A stretch of 64,000 bases of DNA from Myroides sp. 1354 (GCF_030324495.1 NZ_JACAGN010000001.1:257838-321837); one strand, 5' to 3'; counted from the first letter of the stretch, positions 17,973 through 27,004 are shown. A program made the numbers and translations. Notes: a model not told the origin generated them from the letters alone.

Positions 17973-18685
17973 TGGTTATACAAACAAAAGCCATTGTATT
18001 ACAGGCTATAAAATATCAAGATAAAAGTTTAATAGTGAAATGCTTAACCAAGGAAGTGGGCATTCAGACTTTTTTTGTGCGCAACGCTTTTGCTAAAGGG
18101 AAAAGTGCGCAGAAGATTGCGTATTTCCAACCGTTGATGCTGTTGGATATTTCGTTTACGTTCAAGAACAAAGGAGGAATGGAATATTTCAAGGAAATCA
18201 GAGTAGATCAGGTTTATCACAGCATTTACTATGATTTCTCTAAAAATAGCATTGCACTCTTCGTTAGCGAAATGCTCAGTATGATTGTCAGTGAGCAAGA
18301 GCGCGATGAACAGTTTTACTCTTTTATTGAAACAGCTTTACTTTGGTTAGATACACATGATGAAACGGCTAATTTTCATTTGTTACTTCTAGTTGAATTG
18401 ACGAAATATCTTGGGTTCTATCCCGATGTATCCGAAGCGGACTGTCATTATTTTGATTGGTATGAAGGTGTGTTTACAGATATTCACGTGGCTCATTGTT
18501 TTGATGCAGAGGAAACTTTTTTGTTTAAACGCTTGTTAGAATTAGGGTTCGAATCCGATCAAAAAGTATTCTCTTCTCGTGATCGAAAAACACTTTTAGC
18601 CCTATTGATGAAATATTATGAAGTGCATTTTACAGCCTTTAAAAAACCAAAGTCATTGGAGATTTTGAAAGAGGTATTTGCGTGA
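17972..18685 (+). CDS. recO: DNA repair protein RecO
   Basis: The 237-residue protein matches RecO in length and in its N-terminal OB-fold sequence IQTKAIVLQAIKYQDKSLIVKCLTKE split across the usual strands, followed by an all-helical C-terminal half. RecO works with RecR to load RecA onto SSB-coated single-stranded DNA in gap repair. The zinc-finger cysteines of some RecO proteins are not evident. The ATG shares its A with the porZ TAA. The last codon and stop lie at the edge of a 16-bp tandem repeat, whose first unit contains the TGA. Confidence 0.9.
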   Translation: MVIQTKAIVLQAIKYQDKSLIVKCLTKEVGIQTFFVRNAFAKGKSAQKIAYFQPLMLLDISFTFKNKGGMEYFKEIRVDQVYHSIYYDFSKNSIALFVSEMLSMIVSEQERDEQFYSFIETALLWLDTHDETANFHLLLLVELTKYLGFYPDVSEADCHYFDWYEGVFTDIHVAHCFDAEETFLFKRLLELGFESDQKVFSSRDRKTLLALLMKYYEVHFTAFKKPKSLEILKEVFA

Positions 18686-18809
18686 GGTTTGCTCGTTGTG
18701 AGGTTTGCTCGTTGTGAGGTTTGCTCGTTGTGAGGTTTGCTCGTTGTGAGGTTTGTTCGTTGTGAGGTTTGTTCGTTGTGAGGTTTGCTCGTTGTGAGGT
18801 TTGCTCATC
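18682..18809 (+). repeat. eight-copy 16-bp tandem repeat overlapping the recO stop
   Basis: Eight head-to-tail copies of GTGAGGTTTGCTCGTT begin at 18682. Copies five and six have T for C at position 11, and the last copy ends in ATC instead of GTT. The TGA in copy one is the recO stop codon (18683-18685). After the array comes a C/T-rich stretch to about 18842. No coding role is evident; the minus-strand reading frame through it merely translates the repeat. Confidence 0.95.
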
Positions 18810-18910
18810 GCCTCATCATCCCACCATCTCTCCGTCTCGCCAAAAAAACAACCATCCAATCTCAAAAAAAACAAAAACCAGTTAATTTTTGCTCTTTTTA
18901 GTAGCAATTA

Positions 18911-18945
18911 TTTGGTATGTAATTAAATGAAAATGCGTAAATTCG
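18911..18945 (+). promoter_or_regulatory. candidate promoter for ileS
   Basis: TTTG at 18911-18914, a 23-nt spacer and TAAATTCG at 18938-18945 resemble the flavobacterial promoter with one -7 mismatch. It lies 34 nt upstream of ileS and beyond the tandem repeat. Confidence 0.45.
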
Positions 18946-18978
18946 CCCAATTGATTAAAAAATAGTAGAATAATAACG

Positions 18979-21900
18979 ATGAGCACTAAATTTACAGAAT
19001 ATAAGAATCTTGACATGTCAGGGGTAGCATCAGAGATGCTAGAGTTTTGGAAAGAACAATCCATATTCGAAAAAAGTATTAGTACGAGAGAGGATAACAA
19101 GCCTTTTGTATTTTTTGAAGGACCACCTTCAGCTAATGGGAAACCTGGAATTCACCACGTAATGGCTCGTACGATTAAAGATATTTTTTGTCGATATAAA
19201 ACACAAAAGGGATTCCAAGTCAAGCGTAAAGCTGGTTGGGATACGCATGGATTGCCTGTTGAATTAGGGACAGAGAAAGAATTAGGGATTACGAAAGAAG
19301 ATATCGGGGTAAAAATTACCATCGAAGAATATAACCAAGCTTGTAAGCGCACCGTTATGCGCTATACAGACTTGTGGAATGAATTGACGCAACAAATGGG
19401 ATACTGGGTGGACATGAATGACCCTTATGTAACCTATAAGCCGAAATACATGGAATCGGTATGGTGGTTGTTAAAACAGATTTACGATAAGAATTTATTG
19501 TACAAAGGATATACGATTCAGCCTTATTCACCTAAAGCTGGTACAGGTTTATCTTCACACGAGATTAACCAGCCAGGGGCATACAAAGATATAACGGACA
19601 CTACGATTGTAGCACAATTTAAAGCGATTGAAGCAACGCTTCCTGACTTTTTACAAGGTCTTGGAACCATCCATTTCTTGGCATGGACCACTACTCCTTG
19701 GACGTTGCCATCTAATACAGCGTTGACAGTTGGACCGAAAATTGACTATGTTTTAGTTAAATCATTCAACCAATATACAGGGGAAGCAATCCAAGTGGTG
19801 TTGGCTAAACCTTTAGTTGGAAAACAGTTTGCTGGAAAATATGCAGTAGTAGAAACCGAAGAGGAATTACAAGCCTATCAAGAAGGAGATAAAAAGATTC
19901 CTTATTTAATCGTTAAGGATTTTAAAGGAGCTGATTTGGTGGGAATTAAATACGAACAATTATTGCCATATACTTTACCGTATCAAAATCCAGAAAATGC
20001 ATTTAGAGTAATTGCTGGAGATTTCGTTACAACAGAAGATGGTACAGGTATCGTTCATACTGCCCCTACTTTTGGAGCAGATGATGCTAAGGTTGCTAAA
20101 GAAGCAACACCAGAGGTTCCTGCTATGTTGATTTTGGACAGTGAAGGAAATCCAGTGCCTTTAGTTGACTTACAAGGTCGATTTGTTAAGGAAATGGGTG
20201 AAGAATTCGGTGGAAAGTACGTGAAGAATGAGTACTATGATGAGGGAACTGCACCAGAACGCTCTGTTGATGTTGAAATTGCAATTAAATTAAAAGAAGA
20301 AAATAAAGCATTCAAAGTAGAAAAATACGTACACAGTTACCCACATTGTTGGAGAACAAATAAACCCGTATTATACTATCCATTAGACTCTTGGTTTATC
20401 AAGATTACAGAGGTAAAAGATCGTATGTTCGAATTGAATGAAACGATAAATTGGAAACCAAAAGCAACAGGAGAAGGACGTTTCGGGAACTGGTTGAAAA
20501 ATGCCAATGATTGGAACTTATCTCGTTCGCGTTATTGGGGTATTCCATTGCCAATCTGGAGAACAGAAGATAAAACAGAAGAACTAATCATAGGTTCAGT
20601 AGAACAAATGATGACTGAAATCGCTAAATCTCAACAAGCAGGCTTCCAAAAAGTAAATCCGTACGAAGGATTTGTAGTTGGAGATATGTCAGAAGAGAAT
20701 TACGAGAAAATCGACTTACACAAAAATGTAGTGGATGGAATTGTTTTAGTTTCTCCAACGGGTAAACCGATGTATCGCGAATCAGATCTTATTGATGTAT
20801 GGTTTGATTCTGGAGCGATGCCTTATGCACAATGGCATTATCCATTCGAAAATAAAGAGTTAGTAGACCAAAATGGAGCTTATCCTGCTGACTTTATTGC
20901 GGAAGGGGTAGATCAAACGCGTGGATGGTTCTATACACTACATGCAATTGCAACGTTAGTTTTTGATACAAAAGCGTATAAGAATGTAGTGTCAAATGGA
21001 TTGGTATTAGATAAGAATGGACTGAAAATGTCTAAGAGTTTAGGTAATACGATTGACCCATTTGAAACCTTAGCTGAACATGGACCTGATGCTACACGTT
21101 GGTATATGATTTCCAACGCAAACCCTTGGGATAACTTGAAGTTTGACTTGGAAGGGATTACAGAAGTGAGAAGAAAATTCTTTGGAACATTATATAATAC
21201 GTATAACTTCTTTGCTTTGTATGCGAATATCGATGGATTTAAATATGCAGAAGCAGAGGTTCCTATTCAAGAAAGACCAGAGATTGATCGTTGGATTTTA
21301 TCTGAATTAAATACCTTAGTACAGAAAGTAGATGAGTTCTATGCCGAATATGAGCCTACACGTGCAGCAAGAGCAATTACAGAGTTTGTAACAGAAAACT
21401 TGAGTAATTGGTATGTGCGTTTATGTCGTAGAAGATTCTGGAAAGGGGAATATGCACAAGATAAAATTGCAGCGTACCAAACGTTGTATACTTGTTTGAT
21501 TACAATAGCAAAGTTAGGTGCTCCTATCGCTCCATTCTTTATGGATAGACTTTACAGAGACTTAACATCAATAACGAATTCAGAAAATTTTGAATCTGTA
21601 CATTTGGCTGATTTCCCAAAATTTGATGCTTCATTCGTTGATGCAGGTTTGGAAAGTAGAATGCACAAAGCACAGATTATTTCTTCTTTGGTATTATCAT
21701 TGCGCAAGAAGGAAATGATAAAAGTACGTCAACCGTTACAGCGTATCATGATTCCAATTTTGGATGAAAATCAACGTTTAGAGATTCAGGCCGTTGAAGA
21801 TTTAATCAAAGCGGAGGTTAATGTAAAAGAAATTGAGCTATTAGACGATGCTTCAGGTATCTTAGTGAAACAGATTAAACCTAATTTTAAAACATTAGGA

Positions 21901-22383
21901 CCGCGCTTCGGTAAGGATATGGGCTTGATTGCTAAGGAAATACAAAACTTCACGCAAGAGGAGATTGCTGAGATTGAGAAAAACGGTGAAATAGTTTTAA
22001 AATTAACAGAAAAAAGTATTATATTAACACTTTCGGATGTAGAGGTAACCTCTCAAGATATTGAAGGATGGTTAGTGGCTAATGAGGGAGGAATTACGGT
22101 TGCGCTTGATATTACGATTACAGAACAATTGCGCAAAGAGGGAATTGCTAGAGAGTTAGTCAATCGCATTCAAAATATTCGCAAAGATTGTGGATTCGAA
22201 GTTACAGATAAAGTAAAAGTTACATTGCAAGATGTAGTAGAAATAAGAGAAGCTGTTTTGGCTAATGAAGATTACATTAAATCTGAAACATTAACTCATA
22301 CATTGGAATTTGTAGAAACGTTAGAAAACGGAGTAGATGTAGAGTTTGATGAGCTGAAAACGCGAGTATTAATTTTAAAATAA
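18979..22383 (+). CDS. ileS: isoleucyl-tRNA synthetase, long eukaryote-like form
   Basis: The 1134-residue class I synthetase charges tRNA-Ile. The HIGH-type motif appears as GKPGIHHV near residue 55 and KMSKS at 683-687. WTTTPWTLPSNTA marks the editing (CP1) domain, and DTHGLPVE lies in the active-site region. The length and the C-terminal region (EQLRKEGIARELVNRIQNIRK) fit the eukaryote/archaea-like type 2 IleRS rather than the E. coli form with a C-terminal zinc knuckle. Type 2 enzymes are often poorly inhibited by mupirocin; whether this one is cannot be read from sequence alone. The dksA-like gene follows 10 nt later. Confidence 0.96.
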   Translation: MSTKFTEYKNLDMSGVASEMLEFWKEQSIFEKSISTREDNKPFVFFEGPPSANGKPGIHHVMARTIKDIFCRYKTQKGFQVKRKAGWDTHGLPVELGTEKELGITKEDIGVKITIEEYNQACKRTVMRYTDLWNELTQQMGYWVDMNDPYVTYKPKYMESVWWLLKQIYDKNLLYKGYTIQPYSPKAGTGLSSHEINQPGAYKDITDTTIVAQFKAIEATLPDFLQGLGTIHFLAWTTTPWTLPSNTALTVGPKIDYVLVKSFNQYTGEAIQVVLAKPLVGKQFAGKYAVVETEEELQAYQEGDKKIPYLIVKDFKGADLVGIKYEQLLPYTLPYQNPENAFRVIAGDFVTTEDGTGIVHTAPTFGADDAKVAKEATPEVPAMLILDSEGNPVPLVDLQGRFVKEMGEEFGGKYVKNEYYDEGTAPERSVDVEIAIKLKEENKAFKVEKYVHSYPHCWRTNKPVLYYPLDSWFIKITEVKDRMFELNETINWKPKATGEGRFGNWLKNANDWNLSRSRYWGIPLPIWRTEDKTEELIIGSVEQMMTEIAKSQQAGFQKVNPYEGFVVGDMSEENYEKIDLHKNVVDGIVLVSPTGKPMYRESDLIDVWFDSGAMPYAQWHYPFENKELVDQNGAYPADFIAEGVDQTRGWFYTLHAIATLVFDTKAYKNVVSNGLVLDKNGLKMSKSLGNTIDPFETLAEHGPDATRWYMISNANPWDNLKFDLEGITEVRRKFFGTLYNTYNFFALYANIDGFKYAEAEVPIQERPEIDRWILSELNTLVQKVDEFYAEYEPTRAARAITEFVTENLSNWYVRLCRRRFWKGEYAQDKIAAYQTLYTCLITIAKLGAPIAPFFMDRLYRDLTSITNSENFESVHLADFPKFDASFVDAGLESRMHKAQIISSLVLSLRKKEMIKVRQPLQRIMIPILDENQRLEIQAVEDLIKAEVNVKEIELLDDASGILVKQIKPNFKTLGPRFGKDMGLIAKEIQNFTQEEIAEIEKNGEIVLKLTEKSIILTLSDVEVTSQDIEGWLVANEGGITVALDITITEQLRKEGIARELVNRIQNIRKDCGFEVTDKVKVTLQDVVEIREAVLANEDYIKSETLTHTLEFVETLENGVDVEFDELKTRVLILK

Positions 22384-22393
22384 AATTAAAATT

Positions 22394-22780
22394 ATGAAAG
22401 AGACTGGCGAATTAGTACGTTATTCTGACGCAGAGTTGGCAGAATTCAAAGAGTTGATTCAAGCGAAAATTGAAAAAGCACAAGCTGATTTGGAATTAAT
22501 CAAAAGTGCATATATGAATGATTTAAACAATGGAACGGATGATACTTCTCCTACGTTTAAAGCATTTGAGGAAGGCAGTGAAACGATGTCTAAAGAAGCG
22601 AATTCTCAATTGGCTATTCGTCAAGAAAAGTTCATTCGAGATTTAAAAAATGCTTTGATACGCATTGAAAATAAAACCTATGGCTTGTGTAAAGTGACAG
22701 GAAAATTAATCGATAAAGAACGATTAAAATTAGTTCCGCATGCTACAATGAGCATAGAAGCTAAAAATATGCAACGTTAA
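22394..22780 (+). CDS. TraR/DksA-family regulator lacking the four-cysteine zinc site
   Basis: The 128-residue protein has a helical coiled-coil region (residues ~10-90, with FEEGSETMSKEANSQLA) followed by the family's C-terminal block YGLCKVTGKLIDKERLKLVPHAT. DksA proteins enter the RNA polymerase secondary channel and modulate promoters. Only one cysteine is present where the zinc finger normally has four, so the fold must be held without zinc, as in cysteine-poor relatives. It is co-transcribed with ileS and ends at a terminator. The call as a polymerase-binding regulator is by family, not shown. Confidence 0.82.
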   Translation: MKETGELVRYSDAELAEFKELIQAKIEKAQADLELIKSAYMNDLNNGTDDTSPTFKAFEEGSETMSKEANSQLAIRQEKFIRDLKNALIRIENKTYGLCKVTGKLIDKERLKLVPHATMSIEAKNMQR

Positions 22781-22789
22781 ATCAAAATG

Positions 22790-22822
22790 AAGCGCTCTTT
22801 TTCATAAAGGAGCGCTTTTTTT
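22790..22822 (+). terminator. intrinsic terminator after the dksA-like gene
   Basis: An 8-bp GC-rich stem (22790-22797 with 22810-22817) extended by a T/A pairing region is followed by a T-run, ten nt after the stop. Confidence 0.85.
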
Positions 22823-22838
22823 ATCTCTTAAAATCGTT

Positions 22839-22846
22839 TACATTTG
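22839..22846 (+). promoter_or_regulatory. -7 box of lspA
   Basis: TACATTTG, an exact TAnnTTTG match, lies 18 nt before the ATG at 22865. It overlaps the possible upstream start at 22844, which argues that 22865 is the real start. Confidence 0.55.
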
Positions 22847-22864
22847 CTTCTAAAACAGAAGAGA

Positions 22865-23458
22865 ATGTCATTAAAGAAAGCCTATTTGTTAGCGGCTATA
22901 ATTTTAATTATAGACCAATGGTCAAAAATTTACATCAAAACGAATTTTTTATTAGATGAAGAAATTTTTGTTTTTGATTGGTTTCGAATTCATTTTATAG
23001 AAAATGAAGGTATGGCATGGGGAGTTGCTCTTCCTGGTGACTATGGTAAATTAGCGCTAACTTTATTCCGCATTATTGCTGTTTTTGGTATTGGTTGGTG
23101 GTTGCATGACTCCATAAAGAAAAAACTTTCCAATTACCTTATTGTCGCTATTGCTTTGATTTTAGCAGGTGCAATAGGGAATATTATTGATTCAATCTTC
23201 TACGGTGTTATTTTTGACGATAGCACACATCAGTTAGCGACCTTGTTTACAGATAAACCTTATGGCACTTTATTCCACGGAAAAGTAGTGGATATGTTGT
23301 ATTTCCCAATTTGGAAAGGAACATTACCTGAATGGCTGCCTATTTGGGGCGGTAAATACTTTACGTTTTTTAATGCTATTTTCAACTTTGCGGATACTGC
23401 TATTTCAGTAGGAGTAGGTATCTTGATTGTTTGGAACAAGCGAATTTTTAAAAATTAA
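22865..23458 (+). CDS. lspA: lipoprotein signal peptidase (signal peptidase II)
   Basis: I take the ATG at 22865, giving 197 residues, since the in-frame ATG at 22844 falls inside the promoter. The protein has four membrane segments and both catalytic aspartates: AGAIGNIID (D109) and FNFADTAIS (D177). The family motif DQWSK near the N-terminus and NEGMAWG are also present. LspA cleaves the signal peptide of diacylglyceryl-modified prolipoproteins in the inner membrane; this window alone encodes about ten such substrates. An insert between the catalytic motifs (DDSTHQLATLFTDKPYG and neighbours) makes it longer than the E. coli enzyme, as is common in Bacteroidota. Confidence 0.93.
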   Translation: MSLKKAYLLAAIILIIDQWSKIYIKTNFLLDEEIFVFDWFRIHFIENEGMAWGVALPGDYGKLALTLFRIIAVFGIGWWLHDSIKKKLSNYLIVAIALILAGAIGNIIDSIFYGVIFDDSTHQLATLFTDKPYGTLFHGKVVDMLYFPIWKGTLPEWLPIWGGKYFTFFNAIFNFADTAISVGVGILIVWNKRIFKN

Positions 23459-23473
23459 ACGATAGGTTTTTTT

Positions 23474-23599
23474 GTTTTTTCGCTAGTTGTTTTTTCGTTG
23501 AGTCTCAGGTTAATTTATTTTTTTATACAAAGGTAAAGGTATAGAGAGATAGTTAACGAAAAAACACCCCACAAAAAAGCAACTCACAAAAAAGCAACT
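23474..23599. repeat. intergenic inverted and direct repeat cluster
   Basis: Two copies of GTTTTTTCG flank CTAGTT at 23474-23499. The block GTTTTTTCGTT (23489-23499) has a perfect 11-bp inverted match at 23555-23565. Two direct 15-bp copies of CACAAAAAAGCAACT follow at 23570-23599. The same words occur in the tract at 60109-60445, partly in the opposite orientation. The gap has no supported gene. Confidence 0.8.
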
Positions 23600-23641
23600 C
23601 ACAAATTTCACTATCTTCACTCCTCGAAAAAGGAGTAAGCT

Positions 23642-24598
23642 ATGAAGATACTAGAGGAAGTTATTTTGCCTGGAGAAAGTAAGACACTGCATTTAGAAAT
23701 TGCACGATTACATACAGCTACTAAATTAAAGATTCCCGTTATTATTTCTCGTGCATTAGAAGAAGGGCCAACGATACTCTTTTCTGCGGGTCTACACGGA
23801 GATGAGCTTAATGGGGTTGATATTGTTCGCCAAATAGTACATCAAGGGTTAAATCGACCGAAAAGAGGTACGATTATTTGTATTCCCGTGATTAATATTT
23901 TTGGATTCATTAATAAAACCCGTGAATTTCCCGATGGGAGAGATTTAAATCGCGTATTCCCAGGGAGTAAGACAGGCTCTTTAGCAGGACGTTTTGCCTA
24001 TCATATCTTAACGCATATTATTCCACATGTTGATTTTGTGATTGATTTCCATGCAGGAGGACAAAGTAGATTCAATGCCCCTCAAGTGCGCATTGCTATG
24101 GATGATAAAGAAGTATTACAACCGTTAGCAGAAATTTTTCACCCTCCTTTTTTATTGTATTCCAATCAGATTTCAGGTTCTTTTCGAAATGCTTGTGCGA
24201 AACGCGGGGTTAAAATGCTGCTATTTGAAGGAGGAAAGTCTTTGGATATTAATGCGGAAGTCTCTAAAATGGGGGTTGAAGGGACGAAGCGTTTCTTGCG
24301 CCATTTTGATATGTTACGCGAAGAATTCGAGACAGAAAATAGAAATGACAAAATGGTTATTATCAGTCAATCCGTTTGGGTCAGAGCAAAACAATCCGGA
24401 TTGATGCACGACCAAGTAGCCGTGGGTACTTTTGTGAGAAAAGGAGAAGCGTTGGCTTATATCTCAGACCCTTACGGAAGAGAGAATATGATGATCAAAG
24501 CTCCCAATAGTGGTTATGTCATTAATGTGAATGATTCGCCTATTGTCTATCAAGGAGATGCTATCTTTCATCTGTCAAAAAATATAACCAATGAATAA
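23642..24598 (+). CDS. succinylglutamate desuccinylase/aspartoacylase-family zinc hydrolase
   Basis: The 318-residue protein belongs to the M14-like AstE/AspA family. The zinc-binding set is visible: GLHGDELNG (His and Glu) and DFHAGG (third ligand His), with GRDLNRVFPG between them providing substrate contacts. LFEGG near residue 200 fits the general-base region. The C-terminal ~90 residues form the beta-rich barrel typical of the family (VGTFVRKGEALAYISDP). Substrate is unknown; members deacylate N-acyl amino acids or related amides. No signal peptide. The start of the following folate gene overlaps its end by 8 nt. Confidence 0.82.
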   Translation: MKILEEVILPGESKTLHLEIARLHTATKLKIPVIISRALEEGPTILFSAGLHGDELNGVDIVRQIVHQGLNRPKRGTIICIPVINIFGFINKTREFPDGRDLNRVFPGSKTGSLAGRFAYHILTHIIPHVDFVIDFHAGGQSRFNAPQVRIAMDDKEVLQPLAEIFHPPFLLYSNQISGSFRNACAKRGVKMLLFEGGKSLDINAEVSKMGVEGTKRFLRHFDMLREEFETENRNDKMVIISQSVWVRAKQSGLMHDQVAVGTFVRKGEALAYISDPYGRENMMIKAPNSGYVINVNDSPIVYQGDAIFHLSKNITNE

Positions 24599-25154
24599 AA
24601 CAAATATACGTCAAAAATACAGCCAACTAAGAGCAACTCTAACAGAGGACGAAGTCGATGAGAAAAGCTTGGCTATTGCCAATCAATGTTTGCGTTTACC
24701 CATTTGGGATAAAGTAAATTATCATCTCTTTTTGTCTATTGTCAAGAAAAAGGAAATTGATACAGAGTATTTACTGCAGGTATTAGCGGGTAAGGATAAG
24801 AATATCATACTGTCGAACTCTGATTTTAAAACGGGTGATATGCAGCACTTTTTACTGACGGATAATACGGTATTGCGCATAAATAGCTACGGGATTCCAG
24901 AACCACAAGAGGGAATTCAGATTCAAGAAAATCAATTGGATGTTGTGTTTGTACCTTTATTGGCCTTTGATGAAAAAGGCAATCGCGTGGGGTATGGCAA
25001 AGGATTCTATGATCGTTTTTTACAAAAATGTAGACCAGACGTAATTAAAGTAGGACTTAGTTTTTTTGAGGCGGAACCTCTAATAGAAGATGTCTCGCCC
25101 TTTGATATGGCGTTGGATTATTGTGTCACACCAACAAAGATTTATACTTTTTAA
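24591..25154 (+). CDS. 5-formyltetrahydrofolate cyclo-ligase
   Basis: The 187-residue protein is the usual size for this enzyme, which uses ATP to convert 5-formyl-THF to 5,10-methenyl-THF. The conserved GYGKGFYDRFL motif, with the Lys that binds phosphate, is intact, and VFVPLLAFDEKGNRVG just before it is also characteristic. An N-terminal KxxxRxxY-like region (IRQKYSQLRA) contributes to ATP binding. It is cytoplasmic. The 8-nt overlap with the upstream hydrolase indicates one transcript, though no biochemical link is obvious. A strong terminator follows. Confidence 0.93.
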   Translation: MNKTNIRQKYSQLRATLTEDEVDEKSLAIANQCLRLPIWDKVNYHLFLSIVKKKEIDTEYLLQVLAGKDKNIILSNSDFKTGDMQHFLLTDNTVLRINSYGIPEPQEGIQIQENQLDVVFVPLLAFDEKGNRVGYGKGFYDRFLQKCRPDVIKVGLSFFEAEPLIEDVSPFDMALDYCVTPTKIYTF

Positions 25155-25168
25155 AAGCATTACGATAT

Positions 25169-25206
25169 AAAATGCCCCAAAAGCTAGACTTTTGGGGCAT
25201 TTTTTT
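25169..25206. terminator. strong intrinsic terminator
   Basis: A perfect 14-bp stem (25169/25170-25183 with 25189-25202), 5-nt loop and T-run ends the folate gene. An A-rich left flank means it can also terminate the convergent TPR-AraC gene. Confidence 0.9.
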
Positions 25207-25228
25207 AGGTTGTTGTTTCAATGGAATA

Positions 25229-27004
25229 TCAAATAGATGATTTGGATTGATCCATATCTTTGAAATCTTCATCTTGTTGACGCATTTTAATAAAGTCCGT
25301 GACGGATATTTTTGCTATTTCTTTAAATGCATTAGAAAAACTCTTTGAACTACCAAAACCAAATTCATCTGCTAAACCTGTTAAGTTTAATAAGTGAAGC
25401 TTAGGATTATACGTTAGTTCACGTACCGCATGTTGAATACGTAGGTGCTTGAGGTAATCAGAGAAATTGATGTTTTTCTCCTCATTAAAGAATTTAGATA
25501 AGGTATTGCGGTTTGTCCCAAATTGACGCGCCAATTCATCCTGTGTGATTTTTTGTAAATACCCTTTTTTCTGTTCAAAATCCTCTAACTTTCTTATGAG
25601 TACTTGTGTTGTATTCAAAGGCTGTTGAGATTCTGTGAATTCAACAGAGACTGATGAAGCTACTGATTCCTGTTGCAAACGCTGTGAAAGTTGTATTGGG
25701 TGTTTAGGCGACTCTTGAATCAAATGCTTGTATTGCTGTTGCAACTTTTGTTGTGTTTTTTGATAGTAAACCAATCCCATAAATACAATGAAAATAAGAA
25801 TGGTAACTAAGGCATACAATCCCTTAATTTGAGATTGACTTCTGGAAAGCTCATACTCTAGTTTTTGTTTGGATGCCTCTAATTTTTTTGTATCTAGATG
25901 GGTATGTAGAAATGAACTGAGCTTGCTGTTGTTTTTGTGCAATTCAGAAGACAATTCCATTAATAGTTTGGTATAGTACAACTCTTTTTCTAAGTCTTTT
26001 TTCTCTTGGTAATAGGTAATTAAATAGTTGAAAGCTTCACTTAATTCAGTATTAGCAAAATTAGATTCTTTGTAAAGTGTTTCTATTTTTTGAAAATAAG
26101 AAAGCGCTTTTTCTTTTTGCCCTCTATCCCAGGCATTTTTACCTAAATAAAGGTAGACTAAATGTTCGTTGGCATAATCCCCATTGCTTTGGATAGGAGG
26201 TAAGGCCTTTGATAAAAGAGAGTCAGACGAGGTATATTGTTGTAATCGATGATCATACATCCCATGAATGAGATCAAAGTAAGCCGTTTCAAGTGTTCTA
26301 TCTTTTGATTTGAGTTTCTTTGCGGCTTGATAACCTTCTTGAAGTAAGAGTTTAATGGTATCGTTTTTTTGTTGACGGAAACTCGTTTTGCTCAACGCAT
26401 AAATATTGCTGATGTAGCCTCTTAAATTGTTGTAAGCATTACTGCTATCATTTAATTGACTTTGATAATACAACATAGATTCTTTGGTTACTTGAGCAGA
26501 TTTGTCGAAATCTTCTAAATGATAGTAAATAGAACCAATCGCATATTTTACTTTGTTCAGCGTGTACTCATCATCTGTTTTTTTCAAATAATCCTCCGCT
26601 TGTAACCCATATTCCAATGCTTTTTTATAGTTTTTGTGTACATACTCTATATAGCTCATGGTATTATAGGCTGATCCAATGGCTTGCATGTCGTTAATCT
26701 GTAGAGTGAATTGGAGTAAGCTATCAGCATATTTACTTTGAAGAGTAAAGTCTTCAACTAAGAATACTTTTTTGCGATATGCATTAATAATATCTCCTGG
26801 AATATTTTCTTCTTTGGCTTTTTGAAGATAATATTCAATACAAATTGCTTTATCGGTAGGATTTAGTAGGTCGTTATTGATGCTAAAAAGCAACTCTTGC
26901 ATGGACCAATTTTTATAATCCGTATTGTTTTGCGTAGGAGATCCATAAACAATAACCCCAAATAGGGCTAGAAATAAGAAAGTCCAAATTTTTTTTCGAA
27001 ACAT
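25229..27004 (-). CDS. membrane TPR sensor with C-terminal AraC-type DNA-binding domain
   Basis: The 591-residue protein has an N-terminal hydrophobic segment (signal or anchor), tetratricopeptide-like helices at about 60-390 (for example ALEYGLQAEDYLKK, ALSYFQKIETLYKES), one clear membrane helix near 398-420 (ALVTILIFIVFMGLVYY) and a C-terminal AraC/XylS helix-turn-helix pair at about 470-580. The HTH shows DELARQFGTNRNTLSKFF and ADEFGFGSSKSFSNAFKE. This layout, with periplasmic TPRs linked through the membrane to a cytoplasmic DNA-binding domain, is a recurring Bacteroidota regulator type. The target is unknown. It faces the lipoprotein gene at 27311 across a 306-bp gap, which makes that gene or its own promoter a candidate target. 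Confidence 0.85.
   Translation of the reverse strand: MFRKKIWTFLFLALFGVIVYGSPTQNNTDYKNWSMQELLFSINNDLLNPTDKAICIEYYLQKAKEENIPGDIINAYRKKVFLVEDFTLQSKYADSLLQFTLQINDMQAIGSAYNTMSYIEYVHKNYKKALEYGLQAEDYLKKTDDEYTLNKVKYAIGSIYYHLEDFDKSAQVTKESMLYYQSQLNDSSNAYNNLRGYISNIYALSKTSFRQQKNDTIKLLLQEGYQAAKKLKSKDRTLETAYFDLIHGMYDHRLQQYTSSDSLLSKALPPIQSNGDYANEHLVYLYLGKNAWDRGQKEKALSYFQKIETLYKESNFANTELSEAFNYLITYYQEKKDLEKELYYTKLLMELSSELHKNNSKLSSFLHTHLDTKKLEASKQKLEYELSRSQSQIKGLYALVTILIFIVFMGLVYYQKTQQKLQQQYKHLIQESPKHPIQLSQRLQQESVASSVSVEFTESQQPLNTTQVLIRKLEDFEQKKGYLQKITQDELARQFGTNRNTLSKFFNEEKNINFSDYLKHLRIQHAVRELTYNPKLHLLNLTGLADEFGFGSSKSFSNAFKEIAKISVTDFIKMRQQDEDFKDMDQSKSSI

Noticed and set aside
18653..18907. 84-residue minus-strand reading frame with SKPHNEQTSQ-type repeats
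   Set aside because: It is only the translation of the 16-bp tandem repeat, overlaps the recO end and has no plausible start region.
22844..22864. Upstream ATG for lspA
   Set aside because: It overlaps the TACATTTG promoter box and adds MLLKQKR before an already suitable start.
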